Positions 25,567-33,602 of a stretch of DNA of 64,000 nt are shown one piece after another. The stretch's first letter is position 1. Each line of letters begins with the position of its first letter. Source of the DNA: Rhizobium subbaraonis. GTDB taxonomy: Bacteria; Pseudomonadota; Alphaproteobacteria; Rhizobiales; Rhizobiaceae. Below the pieces are notes generated by a model. The model saw only the letters and a program-made list of their open reading frames with translations. It was not told the DNA's origin and did not search any database. Position numbers and translations under genes: made by a program. Location: NCBI RefSeq assembly GCF_900220975.1, contig NZ_OBQD01000003.1, forward strand, positions 124,001 through 188,000, read 5' to 3'.

Positions 25567-26691
25567 TCAGGCGATGCGGCGCTGGCTGTCGGGGTCGAAG
25601 AAGACGGCCTTGTCGAGATTGAAGGCAAGCCTCGCTTTTTGCCCGGCGGAGATGCGCGCGTCGGCGCGCAGGCGGGCCACGATCTCCTTGCCGCCGAGAT
25701 GTGTCACGGCGAAGGTGTCGGCACCGGCGGGCTCCACCACCTCGATCAGGCATTCGCCCTCGGCGATCGTGCGGGCGTTGTGATCAGCACCCTCGGGATC
25801 GGTGAGTGCCTCGGGGCGGATGCCGAAGACCACGTCCTTGCCGCGGTAGGCGCCTAGGCCCTGCGGCGCATTGTTGACGACGAGCCTGAGCGGCTCGGCC
25901 TCGAGGCGGGCGAGCGACACCGCCAGGCTGCCACCGTCCCCTTCGACCTTCGCCTTCAGGAGGTTCATGGCCGGCGAACCCATGAAATCGGCCACGAACA
26001 TGTTGGCCGGGTTGTTGTAGATCTCCGCCGGCGATCCGAACTGCTGCAGCACGCCGTCCTTCAGCACGGCGATCTTTGTCGCCAGCGTCATCGCCTCTAT
26101 CTGGTCATGGGTGACGTAGACGATCGTGGTCTTCATGCGTTGGTGCAGACGCTTGATCTCGGTGCGCATGTCGACGCGCAGCTTGGCGTCGAGGTTGGAG
26201 AGCGGTTCGTCGAACAGGAACAGCTTGGGATCGCGCACGAGCGCCCGGCCCATGGCGACGCGCTGGCGCTGGCCGCCGGAGAGCTGGCCTGGCTTGCGGT
26301 CGAGCAGGTGGCCGATCTGAAGCATCTCGGCGACCTGCTTGATCGCCTTGTCGCGTTGATCCTTGGGAACCCCGCGGATCTCCATGCCGAAGGCGATGTT
26401 CCCGGCCACCGTCATGTTCGGATAGAGCGCATAGGACTGGAACACCATGGCGATGTCGCGCTTGGAGGGGTGCAGGCCCGCGACCGAGCGGCCGTCGATG
26501 GCGATGTCGCCGGAGGTGATCGGCTCCAGACCGGCGATGGTGTTGAGCAGCGTGGACTTGCCGCAGCCGGAGGGGCCGACGAGCACGAGGAAACCGCCCT
26601 GTTCGATTTCCAGGTTGATGTCCTTCAGGATTTCCAGCGCGCCGTAGGACTTGCGAAGATTGCTGATCTTGAGAAACGACATGGCGGTCAT
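25567..26691 (-). CDS. CUT1 sugar ABC transporter ATP-binding protein (MalK/UgpC-type)
   Basis: The 374-residue ATPase that powers sugar uptake. Walker A is GPSGCGKST, the signature is LSGGQRQRVAMGRAL, Walker B is LFLFDEPLSNLD and the switch His is in VYVTHDQIEAMTL. A TOBE/OB regulatory domain occupies the last 130 residues (FGIRPEAL). ATG 26691 overlaps the permease stop as ATGA; ATG 26682 (MSFLKI) is an alternative. A much longer open frame upstream is a shadow of the permease gene. Part of a substrate-binding protein, permease, permease, ATPase set, followed directly by a GMC oxidoreductase. Confidence 0.95.
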   Translation of the reverse strand: MTAMSFLKISNLRKSYGALEILKDINLEIEQGGFLVLVGPSGCGKSTLLNTIAGLEPITSGDIAIDGRSVAGLHPSKRDIAMVFQSYALYPNMTVAGNIAFGMEIRGVPKDQRDKAIKQVAEMLQIGHLLDRKPGQLSGGQRQRVAMGRALVRDPKLFLFDEPLSNLDAKLRVDMRTEIKRLHQRMKTTIVYVTHDQIEAMTLATKIAVLKDGVLQQFGSPAEIYNNPANMFVADFMGSPAMNLLKAKVEGDGGSLAVSLARLEAEPLRLVVNNAPQGLGAYRGKDVVFGIRPEALTDPEGADHNARTIAEGECLIEVVEPAGADTFAVTHLGGKEIVARLRADARISAGQKARLAFNLDKAVFFDPDSQRRIA

Positions 26692-27569
26692 CCTTTCACG
26701 GCGCCGGACATCAGGCCGCGGACGAAGTAGCGGCCGGAGACGATGTAGACGATGAGGGTGGGAAGGGCTGCGAGGATCGCGCCCGCGAAGTGGACGTTGT
26801 ATTCCTTCACGCCGGTCGACGAGGAGACGAGGTTGTTCAGCGCCACCGTCATCGGCGTCGAATAGGGGCCGGAGAAGGACGCGCCGAACAGGAAGTCGTT
26901 CCAGATATTGGTGAACTGCCAGATGACGGAGACGACGATGATCGGCCCGGAGGACGGCAGCAGGATGCGGCGGAAGATCTGGAAGAAGCTCGCGCCGTCG
27001 ATCTGCGCTGCCCGCACCAGCTCGGTCGGGAAGTTTTCGTAGTAGTTGCGGAAATAAAGCGTCGTGAAGCCGATGCCGTAGATCACATGCACCATGATCA
27101 GCCCCCAGATGGTGCCGGCGATGCCAAAGAGGCCGAGCATGCGCGCCATCGGGATGAGCACGATCTGGAACGGGATGAAGCAGGACAGCAGCAGCAGGCC
27201 GAAGAAGATGTTCGAGCCGCGGAACGGCCATTTCGTCAGCACGTAGCCATTGAGCGCGCCGATGATGGTGGAGATCGCCACCGCCGGGACCACCATGAGG
27301 ATCGAATTGATGAAGAACGGGCGCAGGCCCGTCGGCTGCACGCCGATCTGCGCCGTCGACCAGGCCGACAACCAGGGCTCGATCGTCCACACCTGCGGCA
27401 GGTTCAGCATGCCGCCCTGACGGATTTCCTCCAGCGGCTTGAGCGAATTGACCACCATCACGTAAAGCGGCAGCAGGTAATAGACGGCGAAGATGATCAG
27501 CGCCGTATAGATCAGCACGCGCGTCAGGCGGCCGTGGCTGATGACGTTGTCGGAGCTTGCAGCACTCAT
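26688..27569 (-). CDS. CUT1 sugar ABC transporter permease (MalG-type)
   Basis: A 293-residue inner-membrane permease with six predicted helices and the MalG-type ATPase-contact loop (ELVRAAQIDGASFFQIFRRILLP). It begins MSAASSDNVISHGRLTR and ends SGAVKG. It overlaps the upstream permease by ATGA (27566-27569) and the downstream ATPase gene by ATGA (26688-26691), so the three are tightly coupled in translation. The sequence is closest in style to glucose/mannose-type carriers, but the sugar is not proved. Confidence 0.95.
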   Translation of the reverse strand: MSAASSDNVISHGRLTRVLIYTALIIFAVYYLLPLYVMVVNSLKPLEEIRQGGMLNLPQVWTIEPWLSAWSTAQIGVQPTGLRPFFINSILMVVPAVAISTIIGALNGYVLTKWPFRGSNIFFGLLLLSCFIPFQIVLIPMARMLGLFGIAGTIWGLIMVHVIYGIGFTTLYFRNYYENFPTELVRAAQIDGASFFQIFRRILLPSSGPIIVVSVIWQFTNIWNDFLFGASFSGPYSTPMTVALNNLVSSSTGVKEYNVHFAGAILAALPTLIVYIVSGRYFVRGLMSGAVKG

Positions 27570-28447
27570 CGGCCCCTGCCTCCACGGATTTCGGAATAGA
27601 GATAGGGAACGATGATCGAGAAGATCATGATCAGCATGATGATCGCCGAGGACGCGCCGATCCCCATCTGGTTGCGGGTGAAGGTATAGGAATACATGAA
27701 GGTCGCCGGCAGCTCGGTCGCCTGGCCAGGTCCGCCGCCGGTCAGCGCGATGACCAGGTCGTAGGCCTTGATGGCGAGGTGGGCGAGCACGACGAAGGCC
27801 GAGAGGAAGATCGGCCGCATCAGCGGGATGATGATGCGGCGGTAGACGGTCATCGTGGAGGCGCCGTCGATCTGGGCGGCCTTGATGATCTCGTTGTCGA
27901 CGCCGCGCAAGCCTGCCAAAAACATCGCCATGACGAAGCCGGACGACTGCCAGACGGCGGCGATCACGACGCAGTAGATCGCGTAGTTTCGGTCCTTGAT
28001 CCAGTTGAACGAGAAGCTCTCCCAGCCCCATAGATGCATGGTGTTCTCAAGGCCGATGCCGGGGTCGAGGAACCATTTCCAGGCCGTGCCGGTGACGATG
28101 AAGGACAGCGCCATCGGGTAGAGGTAGATCGGCCGCAAGAGCCCCTCGATACGGATGCGCTGGTCGAGCAGGATCGCAAGCCCGAGGCCCAGCACGCTGC
28201 AGATGACGATGTAGAGCGAGGCGAAGATCGCAAGATTCGAGATCGCCCGCCACCAGTGCGGCAGGGACCACAGCCGCACATAGTTCTGCAGCCCGACGAA
28301 ATTGTAGGACGGCAGCATCTTGCTGTCCGTCAGCGACAGGAGTCCCGTGTAGGCGATGAAGCCGTAGACGAACACCAGGACTATGAGGAAGCTGGGGGCG
28401 AGCACGAGCTTGGGAAGAAGCTCCTGCAGGCGCGAGCGGCTGTCCAT
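27566..28447 (-). CDS. CUT1 sugar ABC transporter permease (MalF-type)
   Basis: A 293-residue inner-membrane permease with six helices. The EAA-type loop is IIKAAQIDGASTMTVYRRIIIP, and the segment DLVIALTGGGPGQATELPATFMY is the hallmark of MalF-like sugar permeases. ATG 28447 (MDSRSRLQELL) was chosen; an earlier in-frame start at 28504 lies in the repeat. Its stop overlaps the next permease start. It pairs with the MalG-type permease to form the channel. A repeat element lies in the gap between it and the substrate-binding protein gene, which may set different mRNA levels for the two. Confidence 0.95.
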   Translation of the reverse strand: MDSRSRLQELLPKLVLAPSFLIVLVFVYGFIAYTGLLSLTDSKMLPSYNFVGLQNYVRLWSLPHWWRAISNLAIFASLYIVICSVLGLGLAILLDQRIRIEGLLRPIYLYPMALSFIVTGTAWKWFLDPGIGLENTMHLWGWESFSFNWIKDRNYAIYCVVIAAVWQSSGFVMAMFLAGLRGVDNEIIKAAQIDGASTMTVYRRIIIPLMRPIFLSAFVVLAHLAIKAYDLVIALTGGGPGQATELPATFMYSYTFTRNQMGIGASSAIIMLIMIFSIIVPYLYSEIRGGRGR

Positions 28448-28496
28448 AAGCGTTTCCACTCTGTTGTGAATATGTCTTCTCGGTGCGGGGAGGCTG

Positions 28497-28611
28497 CCCC
28501 TCACCCTGAACCTCCCCCCGCAGGCGGGGAGAGGGGACGGATACGGATACGGTGCGGCATGTGCCCTTCTCCCCGCGCGCGGGGAGAAGCTGCCGGCAGG
28601 CGGATGAGGGG
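28497..28611. repeat. Rhizobial-type intergenic palindromic repeat, copy 2
   Basis: Bounded by CCCCTCA (28497-28503) and TGAGGGG (28605-28611), with inner palindromes such as CTCCCCGCGCGCGGGGAG. Its right part reads GCCGGCAGGCGGATGAGGGG, the same as copy 3 at 48672-48720. It sits between the binding-protein gene and the first permease gene, where a stem-loop often stabilises the binding-protein message. Confidence 0.82.
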
Positions 28612-28631
28612 CAAAGCCCCGAACATGACGC

Positions 28632-29885
28632 CTACTTCGCGCCTTCGACCGCGGCGACCAGTTCCTTGGTGGCTTCCTCGGAGGAAAGCTCGCCGTTGAA
28701 CTGGCGGGTCACCACGTCATAGATCGCGTTCTTGACGGCGGCCGGGTTGGCGTGGCCGTGCGCCATGGAGCCGTAGAGCGTGCCGCTGGCGTTCGCCTCG
28801 GCGAGGTCCTTGATGCCCTTCTTGCCGCAGTCGTCGAAGTCGGTGTCCGGCACGTCGGTGCGGGCCGGGACCGAACCCTTGACCACGTTGAAAGCCGACT
28901 GGAAGACCGGGCTTTCGATGGCGGATGCCATGGCGAGCTGGGCGGGAACCTTGTCGTCGGCGACCTTGAACATGGCGAACTGGTCGGAGTTGAAAGTGAC
29001 GGAGCCCTGCGTGCCCGGGAAGCGCATGCAGACGAAGTCCGTGCCCGGCTTCTTGCCGGCCTTCAGGAACTCGCCCTTGGCCCAGTCGCCCATGAACTGC
29101 AGGCCGGCCTTGTCCTCGATGACCATGGCGGAGGCGAGGTTCCAGTCGCGACCGGAGAAGTTGTCGTCCACGTAGGAGCGCAGCTTCGTCATGCGGTCGA
29201 AGGCTTCCTTCATCTGGTCGCTGCCGAGCGTTTCGGGATCGAGATCAATGAAGGCCTTCTTGTAGAAGTCGTTTCCGAGCGAGAGCACGACGGCGTCGAA
29301 GATCGTCGCATCCTGCCAGGGCTGGCCGCCATGGGCGACGGGGGTGATGCCCTGCGCCTTGAAGTTGTCGAGCAGCGCGATCAGTTCGTCCCAGTTCTGG
29401 GGCTCCTTGCCGCCGGCCTTGTCGAGGGCCGCCTTGTTGATCCAAACCCAGTTGGTGGAGTGGACGTTGACGGGTGCTGCGATCCAGTGGCCGTCATACT
29501 TCGAGAACTGCTGCAGGGCGCCGGGGACCACCTTGTCCCAGCCCTCCTTGGAAGCCACTTCGTCCAGGTTGCCGAGCGCGCCTTCCTTGGCCCAGTCGAG
29601 AATGTCGAAGCCGAGCATCTGCACGGCCGTCGGCGCGTTGCCAGCTGTGACGCGGGCGCGCAGCACGGTCATCGCCTCGGTGCCGCCGCCGCCGGCGACC
29701 GGCATGTCGGTCCAGGTGATGCCCTTCGATTCCAGGTCTTTCTTCAGGACGTCGAGCGCGGCAGCCTCGCCGCCGGACGTCCACCAGTGCAGCACTTCGA
29801 CATTTTCCGCAGCGCGTGCGGATACGCCGGCGCCGAGTGCCACCATCACCGCGGCGATCGCGGTCGTCGTTACAAACTTGCGCAT
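28632..29885 (-). CDS. Sugar ABC transporter substrate-binding protein
   Basis: A 417-residue periplasmic binding protein with a clear Sec signal peptide ([20 protein letters not shown], cleaved near ARA-AEN). The mature start [20 protein letters not shown] and the [20 protein letters not shown] block resemble the glucose/mannose-type binding proteins of Pseudomonas and rhizobia. ATG 29885 follows a strong GGGAGGAAA. It is the first gene of the transporter operon. A near-palindromic operator lies 111 bases upstream at 29996-30015 and probably binds the divergent LacI protein. The sugar cannot be fixed from sequence alone. Confidence 0.94.
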   Translation of the reverse strand: MRKFVTTTAIAAVMVALGAGVSARAAENVEVLHWWTSGGEAAALDVLKKDLESKGITWTDMPVAGGGGTEAMTVLRARVTAGNAPTAVQMLGFDILDWAKEGALGNLDEVASKEGWDKVVPGALQQFSKYDGHWIAAPVNVHSTNWVWINKAALDKAGGKEPQNWDELIALLDNFKAQGITPVAHGGQPWQDATIFDAVVLSLGNDFYKKAFIDLDPETLGSDQMKEAFDRMTKLRSYVDDNFSGRDWNLASAMVIEDKAGLQFMGDWAKGEFLKAGKKPGTDFVCMRFPGTQGSVTFNSDQFAMFKVADDKVPAQLAMASAIESPVFQSAFNVVKGSVPARTDVPDTDFDDCGKKGIKDLAEANASGTLYGSMAHGHANPAAVKNAIYDVVTRQFNGELSSEEATKELVAAVEGAK

Positions 29886-29995
29886 CGTTTTCCTCCCGTT
29901 TGCAAGTTCCAATGGCGGGATCCTCCTCCCGCCGTTCCTCATCGTCCCCCAACCCCGGGCGACAATTCTGGAGCTGCGGCGCGTGCCGCCGGCTC

Positions 29996-30015
29996 AATTT
30001 AAAACGTTATAAATT
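29996..30015. promoter_or_regulatory. LacI-type operator, 20-bp near-palindrome
   Basis: AATTTAAAACGTTATAAATT: nine of ten base pairs are symmetric about a central CG, the classic form for LacI/GalR operators. It lies between the sugar ABC operon (start 29885) and the divergent LacI gene (start near 30218), so it can control both. Confidence 0.75.
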
Positions 30016-30128
30016 CGACGAGTCAAGCGCACGGCCAGCCACACCGAATTTCCTCAGAAATCGCCAGTTTCCGGCGAAAAATCTGAGTCTTTCCGAGAAA
30101 AGTTTGTGTGCGCCGCAACGTATGCGAG

Positions 30129-30140
30129 TTTAAAACGTTT
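30129..30140. promoter_or_regulatory. Second, weaker LacI-type site
   Basis: TTTAAAACGTTT has the same left half and central CG as the site at 29996-30015, with a poorer right half. The centres are 131 bases apart, about 12-13 helical turns, which would permit looping. It lies about 80 bases before the LacI start and may give autoregulation. Confidence 0.5.
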
Positions 30141-30217
30141 GCATTGCACGATTGCGCCGGGCGGATCGTCTTTGTAAGGTGCCGCCGAAATATCAACTTC
30201 AGCCAAAGACCGTTGCC

Positions 30218-31270
30218 GTGCCCAGCCGACAGAAGCTCTCCGACATCGACACGGCCAGGACGGCCCAGCGCACCGGCAAGCCGACGCTGAAGACGATCGC
30301 CGACATGACCGGCCTTGCGGTCACCACCGTGTCGCGGGCGCTCGGCAACGCGCCGCAGATATCCGAGGCGACCCGCAAGCGCGTCCACGAGGTCGCAAGC
30401 GAGATCGGTTACCTGCCGGACCGTGCGGCCCAGCGCCTCAAGACCGGACGCACGAACGTCATCTCCGTGCTGCTTGATCCGCATGAGGAGATCCTGGGCT
30501 TTGGCACCTCCGTCATCCACGGACTGGCGCGCGCCCTGAAGGCCACGCCCTATCACCTGATCGTCACGCCCAACTTCGTCGAGGACAGCAGTGTCGAGGC
30601 GGTCAACTACATCATCCGCAACGGAATGGCCGATGGCCTGGTGCTGTCGCGCACCGAACCTTTCGACCCGCGGGTGCGGCTGCTGCTCGAGCGTGATTTT
30701 CCCTTCGTGACGCATGGGCGGACGGAGTTCACGACGCCGCACGCCTATGTCGACTTCGACAATTTTGCCTTCGCCCACGAAGCCGTGCGCCGGCTGATTT
30801 CCAAGGGACGACGGAAGGTGGCGATCATTCCGCCGCCGAAGCGGCTGACCTTCTGCCAGCACATGCTGCACGGCTTCATGACCGCTGTGCGCGAGGCCGG
30901 CATCGCCTTCGAGGTGCCGGAAGCGATCGACCTCGATTGTCCGGCCGATCAGATCCGCGACCACGTCCGCCGCCGCGGGGCGGGTGGGGATGCGCCGGAC
31001 GGTCTCGTCTGTCCGGGCGAGGTCTCGGCGCTCGCAACGATCACCGGCATGAGCGATCGGGGCATGACGCTCGGCGTCGAATACGACATCGTCGCCAAGC
31101 AGACCTCGCATCTTCTCACCCAGATCCAGCCAAAGGTCGAGACGATTTACGAGGACCTGACGGCGGCCGGCGAGGCGATGGGAACGCTGCTGTTGAGGCG
31201 CGTGGCCGGCGACGACACCGCCGACCTGCACATTCTTCAGGCGCCGCAACTGGGGTTTCCAGCGCTCTGA
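30218..31270 (+). CDS. LacI-family regulator of the sugar ABC / GMC locus
   Basis: A 350-residue LacI/GalR repressor. The helix-turn-helix reads TLKTIADMTGLAVTTVSRALG, the hinge is RAAQRLKTGRTNVISVLL, and a periplasmic-binding-protein-like effector domain follows. I took GTG 30218 (first residues VPSRQKLSD); an ATG at 30152 would add 22 residues that do not fit the family. It is divergent from the sugar ABC transporter operon and shares with it a region holding two TTTAAAACGTT sites. A repressor released by the imported sugar or a product is the likely mode. Confidence 0.92.
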   Translation: MPSRQKLSDIDTARTAQRTGKPTLKTIADMTGLAVTTVSRALGNAPQISEATRKRVHEVASEIGYLPDRAAQRLKTGRTNVISVLLDPHEEILGFGTSVIHGLARALKATPYHLIVTPNFVEDSSVEAVNYIIRNGMADGLVLSRTEPFDPRVRLLLERDFPFVTHGRTEFTTPHAYVDFDNFAFAHEAVRRLISKGRRKVAIIPPPKRLTFCQHMLHGFMTAVREAGIAFEVPEAIDLDCPADQIRDHVRRRGAGGDAPDGLVCPGEVSALATITGMSDRGMTLGVEYDIVAKQTSHLLTQIQPKVETIYEDLTAAGEAMGTLLLRRVAGDDTADLHILQAPQLGFPAL

Positions 31271-31314
31271 CAGGAGGCGGACCCCCACGGCGTCCGGTGT
31301 CGGAAACGATCTCC

Positions 31315-32823
31315 TCATCGCGGCATCCACCAGTTGGTGCGTGCGCCGATGTGCATGTTGAGCGTCTTGGTCTCGGTATAGTCTTCCACCGCATGACGGC
31401 CGAGCTCGCGTCCGAGCCCCGACTGGCGATAACCGCCGAAGGGCAGCTCCGAGGCTCCGTCCATGAAGGTGTTCATCCAGACCGTACCCGCGCGGACACG
31501 GCGGCCGATCGTCAGGCACGTGTCGAAGTCGCGGCTCCAGACGCCGGCCGACAGGCCGTAGTCGATGGCGTTGGCGATACGGATCGCCTCCTCGGTCGTC
31601 TCGAAGGTCAGGACGGAAAGGACGGGGCCGAACACCTCCTCGCGGGCGACCGCCATGTCCGGCTTCACGCCGGAAAGGATGGTCGGTGCCATGAACTGGC
31701 CGAGCCCGAGGTCGAGCTGGCTGCCGCCAAGGGCAATGCCGGCGCCCGCATCCTGCGCCCCTGCGACATAGCCCGCGATCTTTTCGAGGTGCTGCGGCGT
31801 GATGATCGCGCCCACCTGCGTGGAGGGATCGAGCGGATCGCCGACGCGCACTTTCTTCGAAAGCTCCGCGATGCGCGCCGTCACATCGTCGGCTATGCCG
31901 CGATGCAGGATCAGCCGCGAGCCGGCATTGCAGCATTCGCCGGCGTTGAAATAGGCGCCGAAGACGGCGGCATCGACGAACGCTTCGAGGTCGGCATCCG
32001 GGAAGACGATCTGCGGATTCTTGCCGCCGAGTTCGAGAGAGACCTTCTTCAGGGTCTGGGCCGCGTTCGCCATCGTCAGCCGGCCGACGCCGGTCGAACC
32101 GGTGAAGGAGACCATGTCGACGTCCGGATGCGTCGTCATCGGGGCGCCTACCGCGGGCCCCGTGCCGGTGACGATGTTGACCACACCGGCCGGAACGCCG
32201 GCCTCGATCAGGATCTCGCCCAGCACCAGCGTCGAGCCTGAGGTGAGCTCCGACGGCTTGACGACGGTGGTGCAGCCGGCAGCGAGCGCGAAAGGAAGCT
32301 TCTGGCTTACGATCAGGAACGGGAAGTTCCACGGCGTGATGATCGACACGACGCCGATCGCCTCGCGCAGCACGACGCCGAGCGTGCCGTCGCCAAGCGT
32401 GTTGTAGCTTTCGCCGTGCAGGTCGCGGGCGAGCGCTGCCGCATAGCGCCAGATGTCGACGGCGCCGCCGAGCTCGCCCTTCGCCTGGCTGATCGGCTTG
32501 CCGCTCTCGATCGCATCGAGAAACGCAAGCTCGTCGGCGCGTGCGGCGATCAGGTCGGCGGCCTTGAGCAGGATGTTGGAGCGCTCCGCGCCCGTCATCC
32601 GCGGCCAATGGCCTTCGTCGAAGGCGCGGCGGGCGGCGGCGATCGCCCGCTCGGCATCCTTCGCCGTGCCGGCCTGATAGCGGCTGACGGTAACGCTGTG
32701 GCCGGGAGCGACGCGCTCGAGAGATGCACCGCTATCGGAGGCGACCCATGCGCCGTCGATCAGCATGCGGAAATCGCGTGCCGCGTGGTTCTGTAGCGCC
32801 TTCGGCTGCACTGTGACCGCCAT
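31315..32823 (-). CDS. NAD(P)-dependent aldehyde dehydrogenase
   Basis: A 502-residue aldehyde dehydrogenase. It has the N-terminal TPWNFPF loop, SFTGSTGVGRLTM for cofactor binding, the catalytic Glu in LELGGKNPQIV, the catalytic Cys in FNAGECCNAGSR, and the usual EVFGPVLSVL. It oxidises an aldehyde to an acid. The ATG at 32823 was chosen because GGGAG is seven bases upstream and its first base is shared with the enoyl-CoA hydratase stop (TGATG); an ATG at 32829 is closer to the ribosome site than usual. It is the last gene of the CoA-transferase, hydratase, dehydrogenase set. Confidence 0.95.
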   Translation of the reverse strand: MAVTVQPKALQNHAARDFRMLIDGAWVASDSGASLERVAPGHSVTVSRYQAGTAKDAERAIAAARRAFDEGHWPRMTGAERSNILLKAADLIAARADELAFLDAIESGKPISQAKGELGGAVDIWRYAAALARDLHGESYNTLGDGTLGVVLREAIGVVSIITPWNFPFLIVSQKLPFALAAGCTTVVKPSELTSGSTLVLGEILIEAGVPAGVVNIVTGTGPAVGAPMTTHPDVDMVSFTGSTGVGRLTMANAAQTLKKVSLELGGKNPQIVFPDADLEAFVDAAVFGAYFNAGECCNAGSRLILHRGIADDVTARIAELSKKVRVGDPLDPSTQVGAIITPQHLEKIAGYVAGAQDAGAGIALGGSQLDLGLGQFMAPTILSGVKPDMAVAREEVFGPVLSVLTFETTEEAIRIANAIDYGLSAGVWSRDFDTCLTIGRRVRAGTVWMNTFMDGASELPFGGYRQSGLGRELGRHAVEDYTETKTLNMHIGARTNWWMPR

Positions 32824-33602
32824 CACCATTCTCCCTTGAAGTTTGCGGGGCGCTTTTCGCTGAAGGCGGCAACGCCTTCCTTCAGGTCCCCGGTCTTGGC
32901 GACGAGGATGGAGCCCAAGGTCTCCACCGCGCTGCCGTTGTCCTCGCCGTTGGCAACGGCGATCATCAGCTTGGAAATCTCGGTCGCGGCCGGGCCGCGT
33001 GCGGCGATGCGCGCCGCATAGTCCCGGGCGGCCTGCACCGAGGCGCCGCTCTCGACCACATGGTCGACGATGCCCAGCGTCTCGGCTGCTTCTGCCGTCA
33101 GCACCTCGCCGCCGAGCAGCATGCGGCGCACGGCCTGCGCGCCGAAACGCTTCACCAGCCGCTGCGTGCCCGACCAGCCGGGCACCATGCCGAGGCCCGC
33201 TTCCGGCAGGCCGATCTTCACCTGGCGCTCGGCGATCCGGATGTCGGCTGCGGCGGCAAGCTCCAGCCCGCCTCCCAGCGCGTGGCCGTTGACGGCGGCG
33301 ATCAGCGGCATGCGCAATGTCGCCAGACGCTCGAACACCCGGTGGCCGAAGCGCACCCAGGCGTGGCCGAATTCGTTGGGCTCCATGCCGCCCCAGGCCT
33401 TGATGTCGCCGCCGGCCGAAAAGGCCTTGCCTTCGCCGGTCAGGATCGCGACGCGCACGGCGGCTTCCGCCTCGATCGCGTCGCAGGCGGCGGCAAGCTG
33501 CCGGAGCATGTCGATGTCGAAGGCGTTCAGCTTTTCCGGCCGCGCGATCGTAAGCGTGGCAATGGGACCGTCGACGGTCACCCGGATACGCGGCTCAGAC
33601 AT
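32823..33602 (-). CDS. Enoyl-CoA hydratase/isomerase family protein
   Basis: A 259-residue crotonase-fold protein. The oxyanion-hole stretch is AFSAGGDIKAWGG and the helix is HALGGGLELAAAADIRIA. Both catalytic glutamates of true hydratases appear to be kept: one in GGGLELA and one in LPEAGLGMVPGWSGTQRL. It would hydrate a 2-enoyl-CoA. It overlaps the CoA-transferase gene by eight bases (ATGTCTGA) and the aldehyde dehydrogenase by one, so all three are translated together. This suggests a CoA-bound intermediate formed by the transferase. Confidence 0.94.
   Translation of the reverse strand: MSEPRIRVTVDGPIATLTIARPEKLNAFDIDMLRQLAAACDAIEAEAAVRVAILTGEGKAFSAGGDIKAWGGMEPNEFGHAWVRFGHRVFERLATLRMPLIAAVNGHALGGGLELAAAADIRIAERQVKIGLPEAGLGMVPGWSGTQRLVKRFGAQAVRRMLLGGEVLTAEAAETLGIVDHVVESGASVQAARDYAARIAARGPAATEISKLMIAVANGEDNGSAVETLGSILVAKTGDLKEGVAAFSEKRPANFKGEW

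Noticed and set aside
28047-28271. Short minus-strand frames inside the ABC permease genes as extra small genes
   Set aside because: They are fully contained in clear permease genes in another frame and have no ribosome site or conserved sequence.
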